Of a stretch of 64,000 nt of DNA, positions 25,380 to 35,163 are shown one piece after another. The DNA is from Liquorilactobacillus hordei DSM 19519 (GTDB taxonomy: Bacteria > Bacillota > Bacilli > Lactobacillales > Lactobacillaceae), in assembly GCF_019443985.1 (NCBI RefSeq), contig NZ_CP049303.1, forward strand, positions 2,170,001 to 2,234,000. The letters are read 5' to 3'. The notes below the pieces were generated by a model. The model ran no database searches. It was given only the letters and a program-made list of their open reading frames with translations, and was not told where the DNA came from. Made by a program: the position numbers and the translations under genes. The first letter of the stretch is position 1. Each line of letters begins with the position of its first letter.

Positions 25380-26561
25380 TTAGTTCTTTAAAGCCATCAA
25401 GATAGCATTAACAGCCTTTTCAACATTTTCAGGTGTTGTTGCAAGATTCAGTCTGATAAATCCGTTCCCAGCAGTTCCAAAGATTTCGCCATAATCGACT
25501 GCAATTTTTGCTTTGTGCTGTATTAGTTGGTGCAACTTCTTGGAATCTACAACCTTACGCATATCGACCCACGCTAAATATGTGCCTTCAAGTTCTGTAA
25601 TTTTTATTTCGGGAACTTCTTTTGCAAATTGTCTTTTAAGATAATTAAAATTATATTCAATCAGTTCAATCATCCCATTCAACCAATCCGCTCCTTCACG
25701 ATAAGCAGCTTCCGCAGCAACTTTTCCAATTAAATTACCACTTGGTAGACACAATTTTTCGATATACTCATCGTAACGTTCACGAATCTGTGGATTTGGT
25801 ATTACTACATGACTATTTTGAAGGGCCGCTAAATTAAAAGTTTTTGAGGCTGCATCAAGCATGATAATATTATCGCGATAGAATCCATCTTTAATTGAGA
25901 GCGCAGAAATAAATTTGTTATTTCCCACAATCAGATCATGATGAATTTCATCTGAGATTACCAATACCTGCTCTTCACGGCAAATTTCAAGCAATTGTTC
26001 AAGTTCTTCTTTTTTCCAGACTCTGCCAACTGGATTGTGTGGTGAACAATTAATCAACAACTTAACATGTTCTTTTTTGATTTTAGTACGAATATCTTCA
26101 AAATCCATCTCATAGTGTCCTTGATTGTTCTTCAAATTTGAAACAACTAGCCTACGACTATTATTTTCAATCACATGCATAAATGGATGATATACGGGTT
26201 GCAACACCATGACTGCATCATCTTGAAGAGTCAAAATATTTACTAATGCGCTGATTGACTGAACAACTCCTGCCCCAAAACGAATCCACTCCTTATGTAG
26301 TTCCGTTCCATATCGCTCTTGCTGCCATTCAAAATATGCTTCGTAATAACTATCAGGGGTCAGTGAATAGCCGTACGCCCCATGTTCAATTCTTTTTTTC
26401 AAAGCATACATTACTGCTTCGGGTGCCTTGAACTCTGTATCTGCAACCCACATTGGGAGAAGATCATTTGATCCAAATCCACTTTTCATTCCATCCCATT
26501 TAACCGAATCAGTATTTTTGCGTTCAACTGCATATTTTTCTACAAAATCCGCAACCTTCAT
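25380..26561 (-). CDS. MalY/PatB-type PLP enzyme (cystathionine beta-lyase-like aminotransferase)
   Basis: PLP-dependent class I/II aminotransferase fold of the MalY/PatB subgroup, which usually cleaves cystathionine or other Cys-S conjugates to give pyruvate, ammonia and a thiol. The N-terminus has LPMWVADTEFKAPEAV; the PLP lysine is in LDAASKTFNLAAL; NPVGRVW and DEIHHDL bind the cofactor. The start at 26561 is preferred because AAGGAGT lies 9 bp upstream, inside the end of the preceding gene; this gives 393 aa. It forms an operon with the AI-2E family permease gene upstream. Confidence 0.88.
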   Translation of the reverse strand: MKVADFVEKYAVERKNTDSVKWDGMKSGFGSNDLLPMWVADTEFKAPEAVMYALKKRIEHGAYGYSLTPDSYYEAYFEWQQERYGTELHKEWIRFGAGVVQSISALVNILTLQDDAVMVLQPVYHPFMHVIENNSRRLVVSNLKNNQGHYEMDFEDIRTKIKKEHVKLLINCSPHNPVGRVWKKEELEQLLEICREEQVLVISDEIHHDLIVGNNKFISALSIKDGFYRDNIIMLDAASKTFNLAALQNSHVVIPNPQIRERYDEYIEKLCLPSGNLIGKVAAEAAYREGADWLNGMIELIEYNFNYLKRQFAKEVPEIKITELEGTYLAWVDMRKVVDSKKLHQLIQHKAKIAVDYGEIFGTAGNGFIRLNLATTPENVEKAVNAILMALKN

Positions 26562-26567
26562 AACCAT

Positions 26568-27626
26568 CTACTCCTTATGACTTAATTTATTCTTGATTTT
26601 ACCTAATGTAGCTTTTTTCCGTTTGATAGGTTTCACACCTAATATATCCAGCAAGAAGGTAAAAATTGGAATACCAACAATTAATCCCCATACTCCGAAG
26701 AATTTCTCTGCCACAAATAATACTACGAAAGTATAGAAAATTGGGAGTTCCGTCTTATTAGACATCAACTTGGGATTAAGTACATAAGACTCCAATGAAT
26801 GTACTACTAGTAACATAATAACAATATAAAATACATAATTAAGTCCACCTACCGAATAACCGATAATTCCCATCGGAATCGCTGAAATAATAACTCCAGC
26901 CACTGGAATAAGACTCATTAAAAAAATCAATAAAGACAAACTGAACAACTGTGGCATTTGCATTACTGCAAGACAAATTGTTGTCAATGTGGTATTCACA
27001 ATTGCAATAATGAATTGAGTTTCAATAACTACCCCAAAGGTATTGACGAATTTTTCAGCAAAAAAATAGATATCTTTAAAAAACCAATCATAAGGTCCTG
27101 TCAAAAAGCTTCGCGAAAAACTAAACATTCTCTTTTTCTCAATCGTAAAGAAGAAACTTAGAAATAGTGATAATAGGAACGTAACACCCATTGATCCGAT
27201 GCTTGTTACATACTTAAAAAGAATGGTTACACCATTTTTCATCTGTGACACAATAGTTGATGTACTAATATAATTATTTACATAACGCAAAATCTCGTTC
27301 CCATCAAAAGATGGTTTCTGATAGAAATTCATTACATACTTAACCATTGACTCTGTCTGATAGAACAGCTTAGGCAAATAAATTGTAACCCCAAGGTACA
27401 ACGAACCGATTAGCAATAGGTACACAGCAGACACAATCAGTGGTGCTGGTATCTTCACGTACTTCCTAATAAAATTAGTTAAACTAATTACAAGGAAGGT
27501 AAAAATAAATGTTAATAATATTAAACTCAACAATTCACGCATCTCATACAAAACAAAAATTACGACCAACAATACTACTGTCCGCCGTAGCCTTACATTA
27601 GCTACAAATCTCTCCCATATTCCCAA
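26568..27626 (-). CDS. AI-2E/PerM-family membrane transporter
   Basis: Polytopic membrane protein with about eight segments and the large extracytoplasmic loop of the AI-2E exporter superfamily. The open frame starts at 27704, but TTG at 27626 has a proper site (TTAGGAG) and gives the family-like start MGIWERFVANVRLRRT, about 352 aa. The C-terminal block with FGVWGLIVGIPIFTFLLDILG is typical. The substrate is unknown; these proteins move small molecules or ions by proton antiport. It is cotranscribed with the MalY-type gene, whose ribosome site overlaps its stop. Confidence 0.85.
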   Translation of the reverse strand: MGIWERFVANVRLRRTVVLLVVIFVLYEMRELLSLILLTFIFTFLVISLTNFIRKYVKIPAPLIVSAVYLLLIGSLYLGVTIYLPKLFYQTESMVKYVMNFYQKPSFDGNEILRYVNNYISTSTIVSQMKNGVTILFKYVTSIGSMGVTFLLSLFLSFFFTIEKKRMFSFSRSFLTGPYDWFFKDIYFFAEKFVNTFGVVIETQFIIAIVNTTLTTICLAVMQMPQLFSLSLLIFLMSLIPVAGVIISAIPMGIIGYSVGGLNYVFYIVIMLLVVHSLESYVLNPKLMSNKTELPIFYTFVVLFVAEKFFGVWGLIVGIPIFTFLLDILGVKPIKRKKATLGKIKNKLSHKE

Positions 27627-27851
27627 AAAACCACTCCTAAGTTTATTAGTATTCCCTAATCTCATTGTACATAAAAAGAGGTACTGACAAAACCCTTTTT
27701 GCAATAGCTTTTGAAAATTACAATAAAATGTATTCTGTCTATCTATATTGGGTATTCAAATTAATTATACAAAAATATTGCTACCCCCATCCTATAATCA
27801 TGACACATATCAGATGAGTGTAACAACATTAATCAAGTTTTTATTAATTTT

Positions 27852-29774
27852 TCAATTGTCATAGTTACTCAATATTTCACGTAACATTTCAAGACTTTTC
27901 TTTATTTCTTTACCAATATCAGTATCAGCTACCGTCTGCCTCTCAAGTTCTTGATTGACAATCTTTCTGGTGGAGATAATATCACGCCCATTTTTTACAG
28001 CATCATTTTTAGATGTAAAGGGGTGATGAGTTACTAACTGCAGGCCATAAGAATTATATAACAGTGTGTACCCACCAATTCCCGTAATCGGTTGATAGGC
28101 TTTTGAATACCCACCATCAATCACAATCATTTTTTTATTTGCTAAGATCGGCTCTTGTTCCTTTTTCACCGGTGTATGTCCATTAATCACGTGTCCATTT
28201 TCCTGATTGAGTCCAAACTCTTCAAGTAATTGCTTGCAGAACCATTCTTCCTTACGTAATTCAAAATAAGCATTTTTATGCTCAACCTTAGGCTCGTCTT
28301 TAGCTATGAAGTAACGTGCAAATGTTGTCATGCAATGTTTCCCAAAAAGCGGTGATAACGAGCCTTGCCATAGGTACCAAATCATATCAGCTTCAACACT
28401 TTCACCCTTGTGTACTTTGCGATAGGCTTTTTTTAGCTTCTGTTCACAAAAATCTAATAGTCTCCTACCCGAATAGCTTTCACCTTCATACTCAAATGCT
28501 TGAAATGTTCCATCTTTTGCAACTGGAATACACCCGTGAAACAATAAATTGCCATTATAGACTTTGTACATACTTCCCTTACTAACCAAAAAGTCCAAAT
28601 GCTTTCTTAATTTGGTAGCATTCATAAATGAATTAAGTAGTGAACGAACAACTTCTGACTCCTCCTCGGTTAATTCAAAAGGTGCCTCATGATTTACGGT
28701 TCCAAAACATGTATTCTCTAATTTATAGTTAAGTCCATCTATCTTGATTTCTTTTTTTTCCCAATTGATTTGATTAAGTAACACCATCTCATCTAACTTG
28801 AACTCTGGTCTACGTTTCTTTAATTGGCCTTCCAACTTAAACTGAATTACTGCCACAGCTTGATGAATTTGCGTAATCTGTAATTTCTCATCAGGCATAA
28901 CAAATTCTTCATTTTCAAGTGTTTTTGGCCTAAATGCCTCATTATCTTCATAATTTTTTTCAGCAAACATTGATAGATGCCGTAGATTTATCCCATAAGC
29001 TTCTTCGATGATGGCCAGATTATTATATCTTGCACATATTCGTAAAAGATTCATCATACATAGTGCTGAACCTGCAACTGCACCAAGCCATAAAACATCA
29101 TGATTGCCCCATTGGATATCAACTGAATGATATCTCATAAGTGTTTCCATTATCTTATCTGGAGCAGGTCCTCTGTCATAAATATCACCAATTACATGTA
29201 GATGATCTACCACAAGCCTTTGGATTGTATAACATGTAGCCGTAATAAAATAGTCAGACTGTTTCAGATCTACTAAATTACGCAGAATTTTATTATAATA
29301 ATTCTTCTTATCATGCTCTTGCTGATCGTTATAAAGTAACTCTTCTGTAATGTATACAAAATCTGGATTCAAAGCTTTTCTGACTTTTGATCTTGTGTAT
29401 TTTGTAGCCGTTACCTTTAAGAGTTCAATCAGATTCGAAATCGTATTAAGGTACCATTGTTCTAGTGCTTCTTGATCAGGTAACTCACCTTTTTGAAATG
29501 CCAGCTCATCTTCAGGATAATAAATCAAAGTAGCAAAGTCCTGAATATTTTTTGGTGTCAGTCGGCCAGCGAAGTTTTCTACAATCTTTTGTTTAACATT
29601 TCCTGACCCATTTCTCAGGGTATGATCAAAGGCGTTGAATTCGCCATGCAAATCGCTAACGTAGTGCTCTGTTGCTTTAGGTAAATTTAAAATTGCTTCC
29701 AAGTTTGTAATTTCAGTTATTATTGCCTGTTTAGTTGGAAATTTTTCACGTACCAATTTTTCAACATATGACAT
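27852..29774 (-). CDS. fbp: fructose-1,6-bisphosphatase class III
   Basis: Gluconeogenic phosphatase of the Firmicutes-type class III, with a metallophosphoesterase fold. The ATG at 29774 follows AGGAGGGGTCTCGAT, giving about 640 aa and the N-terminus MSYVEKLVREKFP. The metal-binding motifs are visible in order: SDLHGEF, GDIYDRGP, WGNHDVLW and NGHTPVKKE, then VIDGGYS. It is transcribed singly. Confidence 0.95.
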   Translation of the reverse strand: MSYVEKLVREKFPTKQAIITEITNLEAILNLPKATEHYVSDLHGEFNAFDHTLRNGSGNVKQKIVENFAGRLTPKNIQDFATLIYYPEDELAFQKGELPDQEALEQWYLNTISNLIELLKVTATKYTRSKVRKALNPDFVYITEELLYNDQQEHDKKNYYNKILRNLVDLKQSDYFITATCYTIQRLVVDHLHVIGDIYDRGPAPDKIMETLMRYHSVDIQWGNHDVLWLGAVAGSALCMMNLLRICARYNNLAIIEEAYGINLRHLSMFAEKNYEDNEAFRPKTLENEEFVMPDEKLQITQIHQAVAVIQFKLEGQLKKRRPEFKLDEMVLLNQINWEKKEIKIDGLNYKLENTCFGTVNHEAPFELTEEESEVVRSLLNSFMNATKLRKHLDFLVSKGSMYKVYNGNLLFHGCIPVAKDGTFQAFEYEGESYSGRRLLDFCEQKLKKAYRKVHKGESVEADMIWYLWQGSLSPLFGKHCMTTFARYFIAKDEPKVEHKNAYFELRKEEWFCKQLLEEFGLNQENGHVINGHTPVKKEQEPILANKKMIVIDGGYSKAYQPITGIGGYTLLYNSYGLQLVTHHPFTSKNDAVKNGRDIISTRKIVNQELERQTVADTDIGKEIKKSLEMLREILSNYDN

Positions 29775-30042
29775 ATCGAGACCCCTCCTGTAAATCCGTT
29801 TTATCCTAAAAAGGATCACTCACAACGAATTGTCTAAGACACATCCCATCTTATAACAAATACCAATTTTCAGCAAATACTCATTTTCACTTGAAAAGCC
29901 TTGTCTATACTTATAACTATCCACTTTTAATTAACAATACCAATTTGTAATTATTTGAGTTTTTTTGTTGTAAAAATATTTTTTTAGTGATAGCTTATAG
30001 ATATCATTTTATGTTGAATGGAATCTACAAGGAGGATTCGTT

Positions 30043-30345
30043 ATGAATAATACAGCAATTGAGAAAACAGAAGCACGTGTTGAGAAGGATACCGTATGGC
30101 GTGTATCTAATCAAGAAAATGGCCATTTCTTAGATGTTGTTTTCTGTAAAGAACTTGAGAATACTATGAAAAACAAACGTAACTTTTCATTTAATCGTTT
30201 TGAATCGGAACAGCTTAACAACCTACATTCATTAGTTAGCAATTTAGATGAGAATTTCAAGTTGATCTTGGATGAGAATGTTATTGGTATAGATTATCTT
30301 CCACTATCATCTGAGGATGCAGCAGATTTAGTTGAGGCTCTTTAA
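30043..30345 (+). CDS. conserved hypothetical protein (100 aa)
   Basis: A convincing gene: strong ribosome site ACAAGGAGGATTCGTT, its own AT-rich promoter region, and a terminator directly behind. The acidic soluble protein has no membrane segment, signal peptide or motif I recognise (it begins MNNTAIEKTEARVEKD and ends DAADLVEAL). It lies between fbp and galE, convergent with galE, and shares no operon, so context gives no clue to function. Confidence 0.75.
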   Translation: MNNTAIEKTEARVEKDTVWRVSNQENGHFLDVVFCKELENTMKNKRNFSFNRFESEQLNNLHSLVSNLDENFKLILDENVIGIDYLPLSSEDAADLVEAL

Positions 30346-30373
30346 TTTTATGTAGTTTTTTGGGTTTGGTTCA

Positions 30374-30425
30374 CAAAAAAGCATTGTTGTTCAGCTGGAT
30401 AAGCTGGGCAGCAATGCTTTTTTTA
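30374..30425. terminator. bidirectional terminator between hypothetical gene and galE
   Basis: AAAAAAGCATTG and CAATGCTTTTTT form the stem base, with CAGCT/AGCTG pairing above. The run of T on each strand suits the two convergent genes. Confidence 0.85.
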
Positions 30426-30429
30426 CTTT

Positions 30430-31425
30430 TTATTTATCGTTATATCCGTTTGGATGTGTTAAATGCCACTTCCATGCAGTTTCAATAATTTTATGAATGT
30501 CATCAAATTGTGGTTTCCAACCTAAAATCTTACGTGCTTTATCTGATGCTGCAATCAATGTATCAGGGTCTCCACCACGTCTAGGAGCAATTTCTGTAGG
30601 GATTTCCTTTTGAGTGACATCGCGAGCAGCCTTTAAGATTTCCATATTTGAAAATCCTGTTGAAGAACCTAAGTTGAAGGCTGTACTATCGTTGCCTTTT
30701 GTAAGATATTCTACTGCTAAAATATGAGCATCCGCTAAATCAAATGGATGTACATAATCACGTACATTTGTACCATCTGGTGTATTATAATCATCACCAA
30801 AAATTTGTAACTTTTCGCGTGTTCCTGCAGCTACTTGTAATACAATTGGTAATAAGTGAGTCTCAGGATTATGATCTTCGCCAATACTGCCATCTGGCTT
30901 TGCCCCAGCAACGTTGAAATAACGTAATGCGACAAACTTTATTCCATGAGCCAAATCTGTCCAATGCATTATTTTTTCCATTGCTAACTTACTCTCACCA
31001 TAAGGATTGATAGGCTTTTGCGGATCAGTTTCCTTAATTGGTGTTTGTTCTGGAGTTCCATAAGTTGCAGCAGTTGACGAAAAGACAATCTTCTTAACAC
31101 CAACTTCGGTCATGACTTCTAATAACTTAATCATTCCTGAAGTATTATTATCAAAATATTTAAGTGGATCCTTCATCGACTCCGGAACTACTGAAAATGC
31201 GGCAAAGTGGATGACTGCATCAATTGCAGGGTTCTCCTTGAAAACCTTACGCATGAAATCGCGATCTGCAATATCTCCTTGATAAAATTTGGCTTTGTCA
31301 TTAACAGCCGCTCGGTGACCTGTTACCAAGTTATCTACAACAACCGTCTCCGTCCCTCTTTCAACCAAACGATCTACTGTATGCGATCCTATGTAACCTG
31401 CACCGCCTAAAACTAAAATTGCCAT
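30430..31425 (-). CDS. galE: UDP-glucose 4-epimerase
   Basis: Interconverts UDP-glucose and UDP-galactose. Extended SDR enzyme of 331 aa with the NAD motif GGAGYIGSH at the N-terminus, the catalytic Ser-Ser-Thr in [10 protein letters not shown] and YxxxK in [10 protein letters not shown], and [11 protein letters not shown] at 31425 follows CAAGGAGGAACAAAT. No other gal genes adjoin it, so it probably serves sugar-nucleotide supply for cell envelope polymers as well as galactose use. Confidence 0.95.
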   Translation of the reverse strand: MAILVLGGAGYIGSHTVDRLVERGTETVVVDNLVTGHRAAVNDKAKFYQGDIADRDFMRKVFKENPAIDAVIHFAAFSVVPESMKDPLKYFDNNTSGMIKLLEVMTEVGVKKIVFSSTAATYGTPEQTPIKETDPQKPINPYGESKLAMEKIMHWTDLAHGIKFVALRYFNVAGAKPDGSIGEDHNPETHLLPIVLQVAAGTREKLQIFGDDYNTPDGTNVRDYVHPFDLADAHILAVEYLTKGNDSTAFNLGSSTGFSNMEILKAARDVTQKEIPTEIAPRRGGDPDTLIAASDKARKILGWKPQFDDIHKIIETAWKWHLTHPNGYNDK

Positions 31426-31439
31426 ATTTGTTCCTCCTT

Positions 31440-31614
31440 GAGGAGAGTCTAGGTCAAAAACTTGATTTTGTCCTAATCTCTATATTTATTAGGAATTGGT
31501 GTGTTTCATAAGCCGAAACTTTCCGCTAACTTCAAAGTATTCATAGTAAAGTTTTCACTATGTTCATAATTTCGAGTTAATACTCAAGTTTTACTAACTT
31601 ACGGCACACTCTCC
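31440..31614. repeat. intergenic palindromic repeat, copy C
   Basis: Aligned with copy B at 45216-45375: both contain AAACTTTCCG, TAGTAAAGT, the block ATTTCGAGTTAATACTCAA, and end in an ACTTAYGKCACACTC motif (31598-31614 here; the pre-IS sequence at copy B). The inner arms are imperfectly complementary, so the RNA could fold into a long hairpin. It occupies most of the gap between galE and the GntR gene. Confidence 0.65.
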
Positions 31615-31811
31615 TTTGTTTCATGTATTTGAAAGACTAGCAATCCTTCTTAGCTATTTTACCAGTATTAGCTGTTAAATTGTTGATTAATACCAAATTA
31701 TAACTTTTTTATCAAAAACTATAGGATCTTTTGTACTATCTTTCTTCTAGACTTGTTGTTTTTATTAACTTGTGCTTAACTATTATTTAGAACCTAAGAA
31801 GGGGCAATCCG

Positions 31812-32537
31812 ATGTCAGAACTAGTATATAAAAGATTAATTACTGATTTAAAAAAGAAAATATTCGCAGGTACTTTTCCAGACTTGCGCCTGCCTGATGA
31901 ACGCTCTCTCAGCGAGGAGTATAGCGTGAGCCGTAGTTCAGTTAAACGTGCACTTAACCGGATGGCTAATGATGGCATTATCTTTCGAAAACGTGGTGCT
32001 GGAACATTTATCAATCCTCTATATCTAAAAAATGAGTCTGTCTTTAATTACGAAGAAGGTTCTAACTTAGGAGTCACTGATAACTTTAAAATGAACGGAC
32101 AGCGTCCAAAAATCAAAGTCATTTCTTTTGAAGTCATTAAACCTAATCATGAATTGCGCCGTGATTTATTTCTCTCCCACGACGACTTTGTATACAAAAT
32201 TGTGAGATTGCGCTTATTTGAAGATCAGCCTTTTATGATTGAAACAGGCTATATTCCAATTAGAATTGTGCCTGAATTAACGAAATCATCAATTGAAAAT
32301 TCAATTTTTAACTATTTACAAAAAAATCATCATCAATCGGTAACTAAATCATTCCTTTCTGTTTTTGCGGAGCCATCAACTAAGAACGATCAAGAATTAC
32401 TTGATTTGTCTCCTACTGAACCGGCGGGCATAATGGAAGGAATCTTTTTCCTTGATGATGGAACTCCTTTTGAGTTTTCACACATGCGATTTCATTATAA
32501 GTACTTGAAATTCAATTCTTTTGTTTCTGTAAACTAA
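31812..32537 (+). CDS. GntR/HutC-family transcriptional regulator
   Basis: A 241-aa repressor-type protein. Winged helix at residues 1-70 (LPDERSLSEEYSVSRSSVKRAL, RKRGAGTFI) and UTRA ligand-binding domain from about 90 to the end (VIKPNHELRRDL, FMIETGYIP). HutC-type members sense sugars, amino sugars or amino acids. It is followed 28 bp later by a histidine phosphatase gene, with which it probably forms an operon; there is no transporter beside it to suggest the ligand. Start ATG at 31812 follows AAGAAGGGGCAATCCG. Confidence 0.88.
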   Translation: MSELVYKRLITDLKKKIFAGTFPDLRLPDERSLSEEYSVSRSSVKRALNRMANDGIIFRKRGAGTFINPLYLKNESVFNYEEGSNLGVTDNFKMNGQRPKIKVISFEVIKPNHELRRDLFLSHDDFVYKIVRLRLFEDQPFMIETGYIPIRIVPELTKSSIENSIFNYLQKNHHQSVTKSFLSVFAEPSTKNDQELLDLSPTEPAGIMEGIFFLDDGTPFEFSHMRFHYKYLKFNSFVSVN

Positions 32538-32565
32538 AAATTTTAATTCTCTCTGGAGGTTCATA

Positions 32566-33171
32566 ATGACGACTCTTTATATCATACGCCATGGTCAAAG
32601 TGAGGCAAATGCAGCTGGTATACTTCAAGGAAGCCTAATTGATACTCCCTTATCTAAAAAGGGTCAGCTTCAAGCAAAAAATGTGCGTGATGCTTTCGAA
32701 AAAGAAATGTTGCATTTTGACTTAGTTTTCGCAAGCCCATTATTGAGAGCGGCACAAACAGCAGCGATTATCTCACCACAAACCACTACTGTTTTTGATG
32801 ACCGCCTAAAAGAATTCGATTATGGTGATTGGGATGGTCAAAAAGTTGCTGATATACATCGTCTTTTTGCTGAATTTTTCGATGAAAAAAAGAACCTGCT
32901 GCCAGATTCCGAAAAAATTTCACATGGAGACGATTTTGCATCAGTCACCACAAAATTAAATGATTTTCTTAATGAACTTGCTGTAAGATATCCAACTCAA
33001 GACATCTTAATTGCAAGTCATGGGTTCACAATAAAGTTACTTCTAAATGCAGTTTTGGGAATCAATAATCTAAGTGCATTGAATGAACCAGATAATGCTG
33101 GTCTCACAAAAATTGAATTGACTACTTCAACACAGACTCTTGTTTACTTCAATCGAGATTTAACTAACTAA
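32566..33171 (+). CDS. histidine phosphatase family protein (phosphoglycerate-mutase-like)
   Basis: A 201-aa phosphatase with the phosphohistidine motif IIRHGQSEANA at residues 5-15, FASPLLRAAQTA and the second histidine in ASHGFTIKLL. These enzymes act as broad phosphatases on small phosphoesters; this one is not the glycolytic mutase, which is gpmA. It follows the GntR gene with ribosome site TCTGGAGGTTCATA. Its end overlaps the convergent esterase gene by 8 bp. Confidence 0.85.
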   Translation: MTTLYIIRHGQSEANAAGILQGSLIDTPLSKKGQLQAKNVRDAFEKEMLHFDLVFASPLLRAAQTAAIISPQTTTVFDDRLKEFDYGDWDGQKVADIHRLFAEFFDEKKNLLPDSEKISHGDDFASVTTKLNDFLNELAVRYPTQDILIASHGFTIKLLLNAVLGINNLSALNEPDNAGLTKIELTTSTQTLVYFNRDLTN

Positions 33172-34171
33172 ACAACTTATTGCTCTTGCATAAACTTAAT
33201 TGTTTGTGCAAGAGTTTTTTTGCTTTTTTTGTAGCAAAATCGAACTGATACTCATGGTTTACATTGGTTTTCTTGGAGAAGAAACGTTCAGTAACTCTTA
33301 CTCCTTTATTTCTCAGCGAATTGGCAAGTTGTTTGCCTGAAGACTCAAAAGTAAAGCTGTTCCCATCCGTGATATAAGTAACCGGATAATTTTTTGTCAC
33401 ATAGTTAGCAATATTTGCTTCAGTCGCCAAACTTGATTTACTCCAAAAAAACTCATCTGTCATCGACCAGCCAACAGTATGAACAAACCAACGCATCAGC
33501 CAATTATTTGAGTTCTTTGTCTCGCGCTGAATCAGATCGAAGTTATATGGTCCACAGTACAGAATTGCACCTTTGAAATTTAGCTTGCTTACTATTTTCT
33601 TTGAGAACTTCCGTGCATATTTTTGATTTGTTTGAATAGTCATATATTGAGCTGCAATTTGTGCACCTGCAGAATCCCCACCAACAAAGACCTGGGGATT
33701 TTTATTCAAATCATATTTCTTGGCACTTTTAGTAAAATAATTTACTGCTGCAGCTAACTGCATTAGTTGAGTTGGATATTTTCCTGTTGGTGCAACCGTA
33801 TAGTTGATGCTTATCACGGTTGTATCAGTTTTACTTGCAATATATGTGCCAAACTCATTGATGCTCTTTTTATCACCACCAATAAATCCGCCACCATGTA
33901 CCCAATACAAAATCTTATTCTTTCCATGTATTCGCCTCGGATAATAGATATCTGCTTTTGTGCTTGCTGCATTACCATAAGCAATATTCTTGGTAATTCG
34001 CACTTTGTTCTTGGTCTGACTGTATAATTTTTTATTGGTTATCTTCACTGGACCATTAAATGCACGAGCAAATAACCATACACTTGGTTGAGGTGATATC
34101 ACAAGTAACAAAATTACAAAAATGATTAGGCCTAACAAAATTTTTAAAACAATCTTCAGCAGCTTTTTCAT
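33164..34171 (-). CDS. membrane-anchored alpha/beta hydrolase (esterase/lipase type)
   Basis: A 335-aa protein with an N-terminal membrane segment (about 7-27) and an alpha/beta hydrolase domain of the hormone-sensitive-lipase-like group: oxyanion motif WVHGGGFIGG, nucleophile in VGGDSAGAQIA, and late catalytic residues in TDGNSF and VNHEYQF. It likely deacylates an ester at the outer membrane face. It follows a TPR membrane protein gene by 17 bp, so the two may be an operon. The last 18 codons include the terminator of the opposite gene. Confidence 0.85.
   Translation of the reverse strand: MKKLLKIVLKILLGLIIFVILLLVISPQPSVWLFARAFNGPVKITNKKLYSQTKNKVRITKNIAYGNAASTKADIYYPRRIHGKNKILYWVHGGGFIGGDKKSINEFGTYIASKTDTTVISINYTVAPTGKYPTQLMQLAAAVNYFTKSAKKYDLNKNPQVFVGGDSAGAQIAAQYMTIQTNQKYARKFSKKIVSKLNFKGAILYCGPYNFDLIQRETKNSNNWLMRWFVHTVGWSMTDEFFWSKSSLATEANIANYVTKNYPVTYITDGNSFTFESSGKQLANSLRNKGVRVTERFFSKKTNVNHEYQFDFATKKAKKLLHKQLSLCKSNKLFS
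33181..33221 (+). terminator. terminator of the GntR/phosphatase operon, inside the esterase coding end
   Basis: GCTCTTGCATAAAC pairs with GTTTGTGCAAGAG, followed by seven T on the plus strand. It lies inside the C-terminal coding region of the convergent esterase gene. Confidence 0.8.
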
Positions 34172-34188
34172 TTTCTCCCCTATGATAT

Positions 34189-35019
34189 TTATTTAAACTC
34201 ACGTGCAATTTCACTCACAGTCATGTTCTGCTCACGGGCATGTTCAATCACTTCTTCGACATCCGCATCACTGAACGCTTTGACATCAATTCCTTGACTA
34301 GCAATTGCTTTTCGTGCTTGCTTGATCTGTGCTTTAGTAATTTTTCTTGAACTTATAGAAGAAGAACTTCCTCTATGTGAAGAAATAGTTGGTAAAATAT
34401 CGGTTGCTGTCTTCTTCTCACTTGCCTCATCAGCGCTTGAAACATTATATCCTAACCGTGCAAGTACTTGATTATTACTATGCTCTAGATTTTGTGCCTT
34501 TTTTCTAATGTCTTGATAATAAAACTGGGTGATGTTTCCATATCCCAAAATCACTGCCAGCTTTGTATTCGAAGCCGTATACTCATAATTAGTTGCCAAA
34601 ACTTTGGCCCGCTTATATGTTTTATTGAAGATTTTTAACTCATGTACAACCTCTTTAAGCTCAATTTCTTTAGAAACAGCTCTGAGCAACAGCATTTGTG
34701 AACCATTATCTACCTTAGTTACTTTTTTAAAATTAGCAATTGCTTCACTATAATTTTGACTTTTAATTGCAGCTAAACCCTTTTGATACTCCTCCAATTG
34801 TTGCAAATTCGCATTTGCAACACTATCATTCGGCCTTTTCTTCAATGCATTTCGAAAATGATTCTCAGCCTGATGGTAATTTGCATCACTAATAGCTTGT
34901 CTGCCTGCAGTCATCGCATTATTGTAATATTGTGTGGTTTCAACGTGCTTCGTATAACCATAGCCAATAAAAATCACTGCAATAACTAGTGTAATTATAA
35001 GCCAAGTTCTCTTACCCAT
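34189..35019 (-). CDS. membrane-anchored TPR protein
   Basis: About 276 aa from ATG 35019 (GTGAGGA upstream; an earlier TTG is possible). A membrane segment at about 5-22 is followed by tetratricopeptide-like repeats (AMTAGRQAISDANYHQAENHFRNAL type, about 32-115), an alpha-helical part, a Ser-rich linker (about 210-225) and a short C-terminal three-helix motif (ITKAQIKQARKAIASQG, SDADVEEVIEHA). Probably a scaffold at the cell surface. It shares a transcript with the esterase gene. The family is not named. Confidence 0.7.
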   Translation of the reverse strand: MGKRTWLIITLVIAVIFIGYGYTKHVETTQYYNNAMTAGRQAISDANYHQAENHFRNALKKRPNDSVANANLQQLEEYQKGLAAIKSQNYSEAIANFKKVTKVDNGSQMLLLRAVSKEIELKEVVHELKIFNKTYKRAKVLATNYEYTASNTKLAVILGYGNITQFYYQDIRKKAQNLEHSNNQVLARLGYNVSSADEASEKKTATDILPTISSHRGSSSSISSRKITKAQIKQARKAIASQGIDVKAFSDADVEEVIEHAREQNMTVSEIAREFK

Positions 35020-35163
35020 TGACCAATTCCTCACTTTCAATTCGTTAACTGCAATTATAACATTTTTTCTTGTTTATTATGCGCCTAATCTCTTTACTAA
35101 TTCGTCTGCTTTGACCTTTTATTGCCATTTATGTAGAATTAAAAGAAAAAATTAGGAGCGTAT

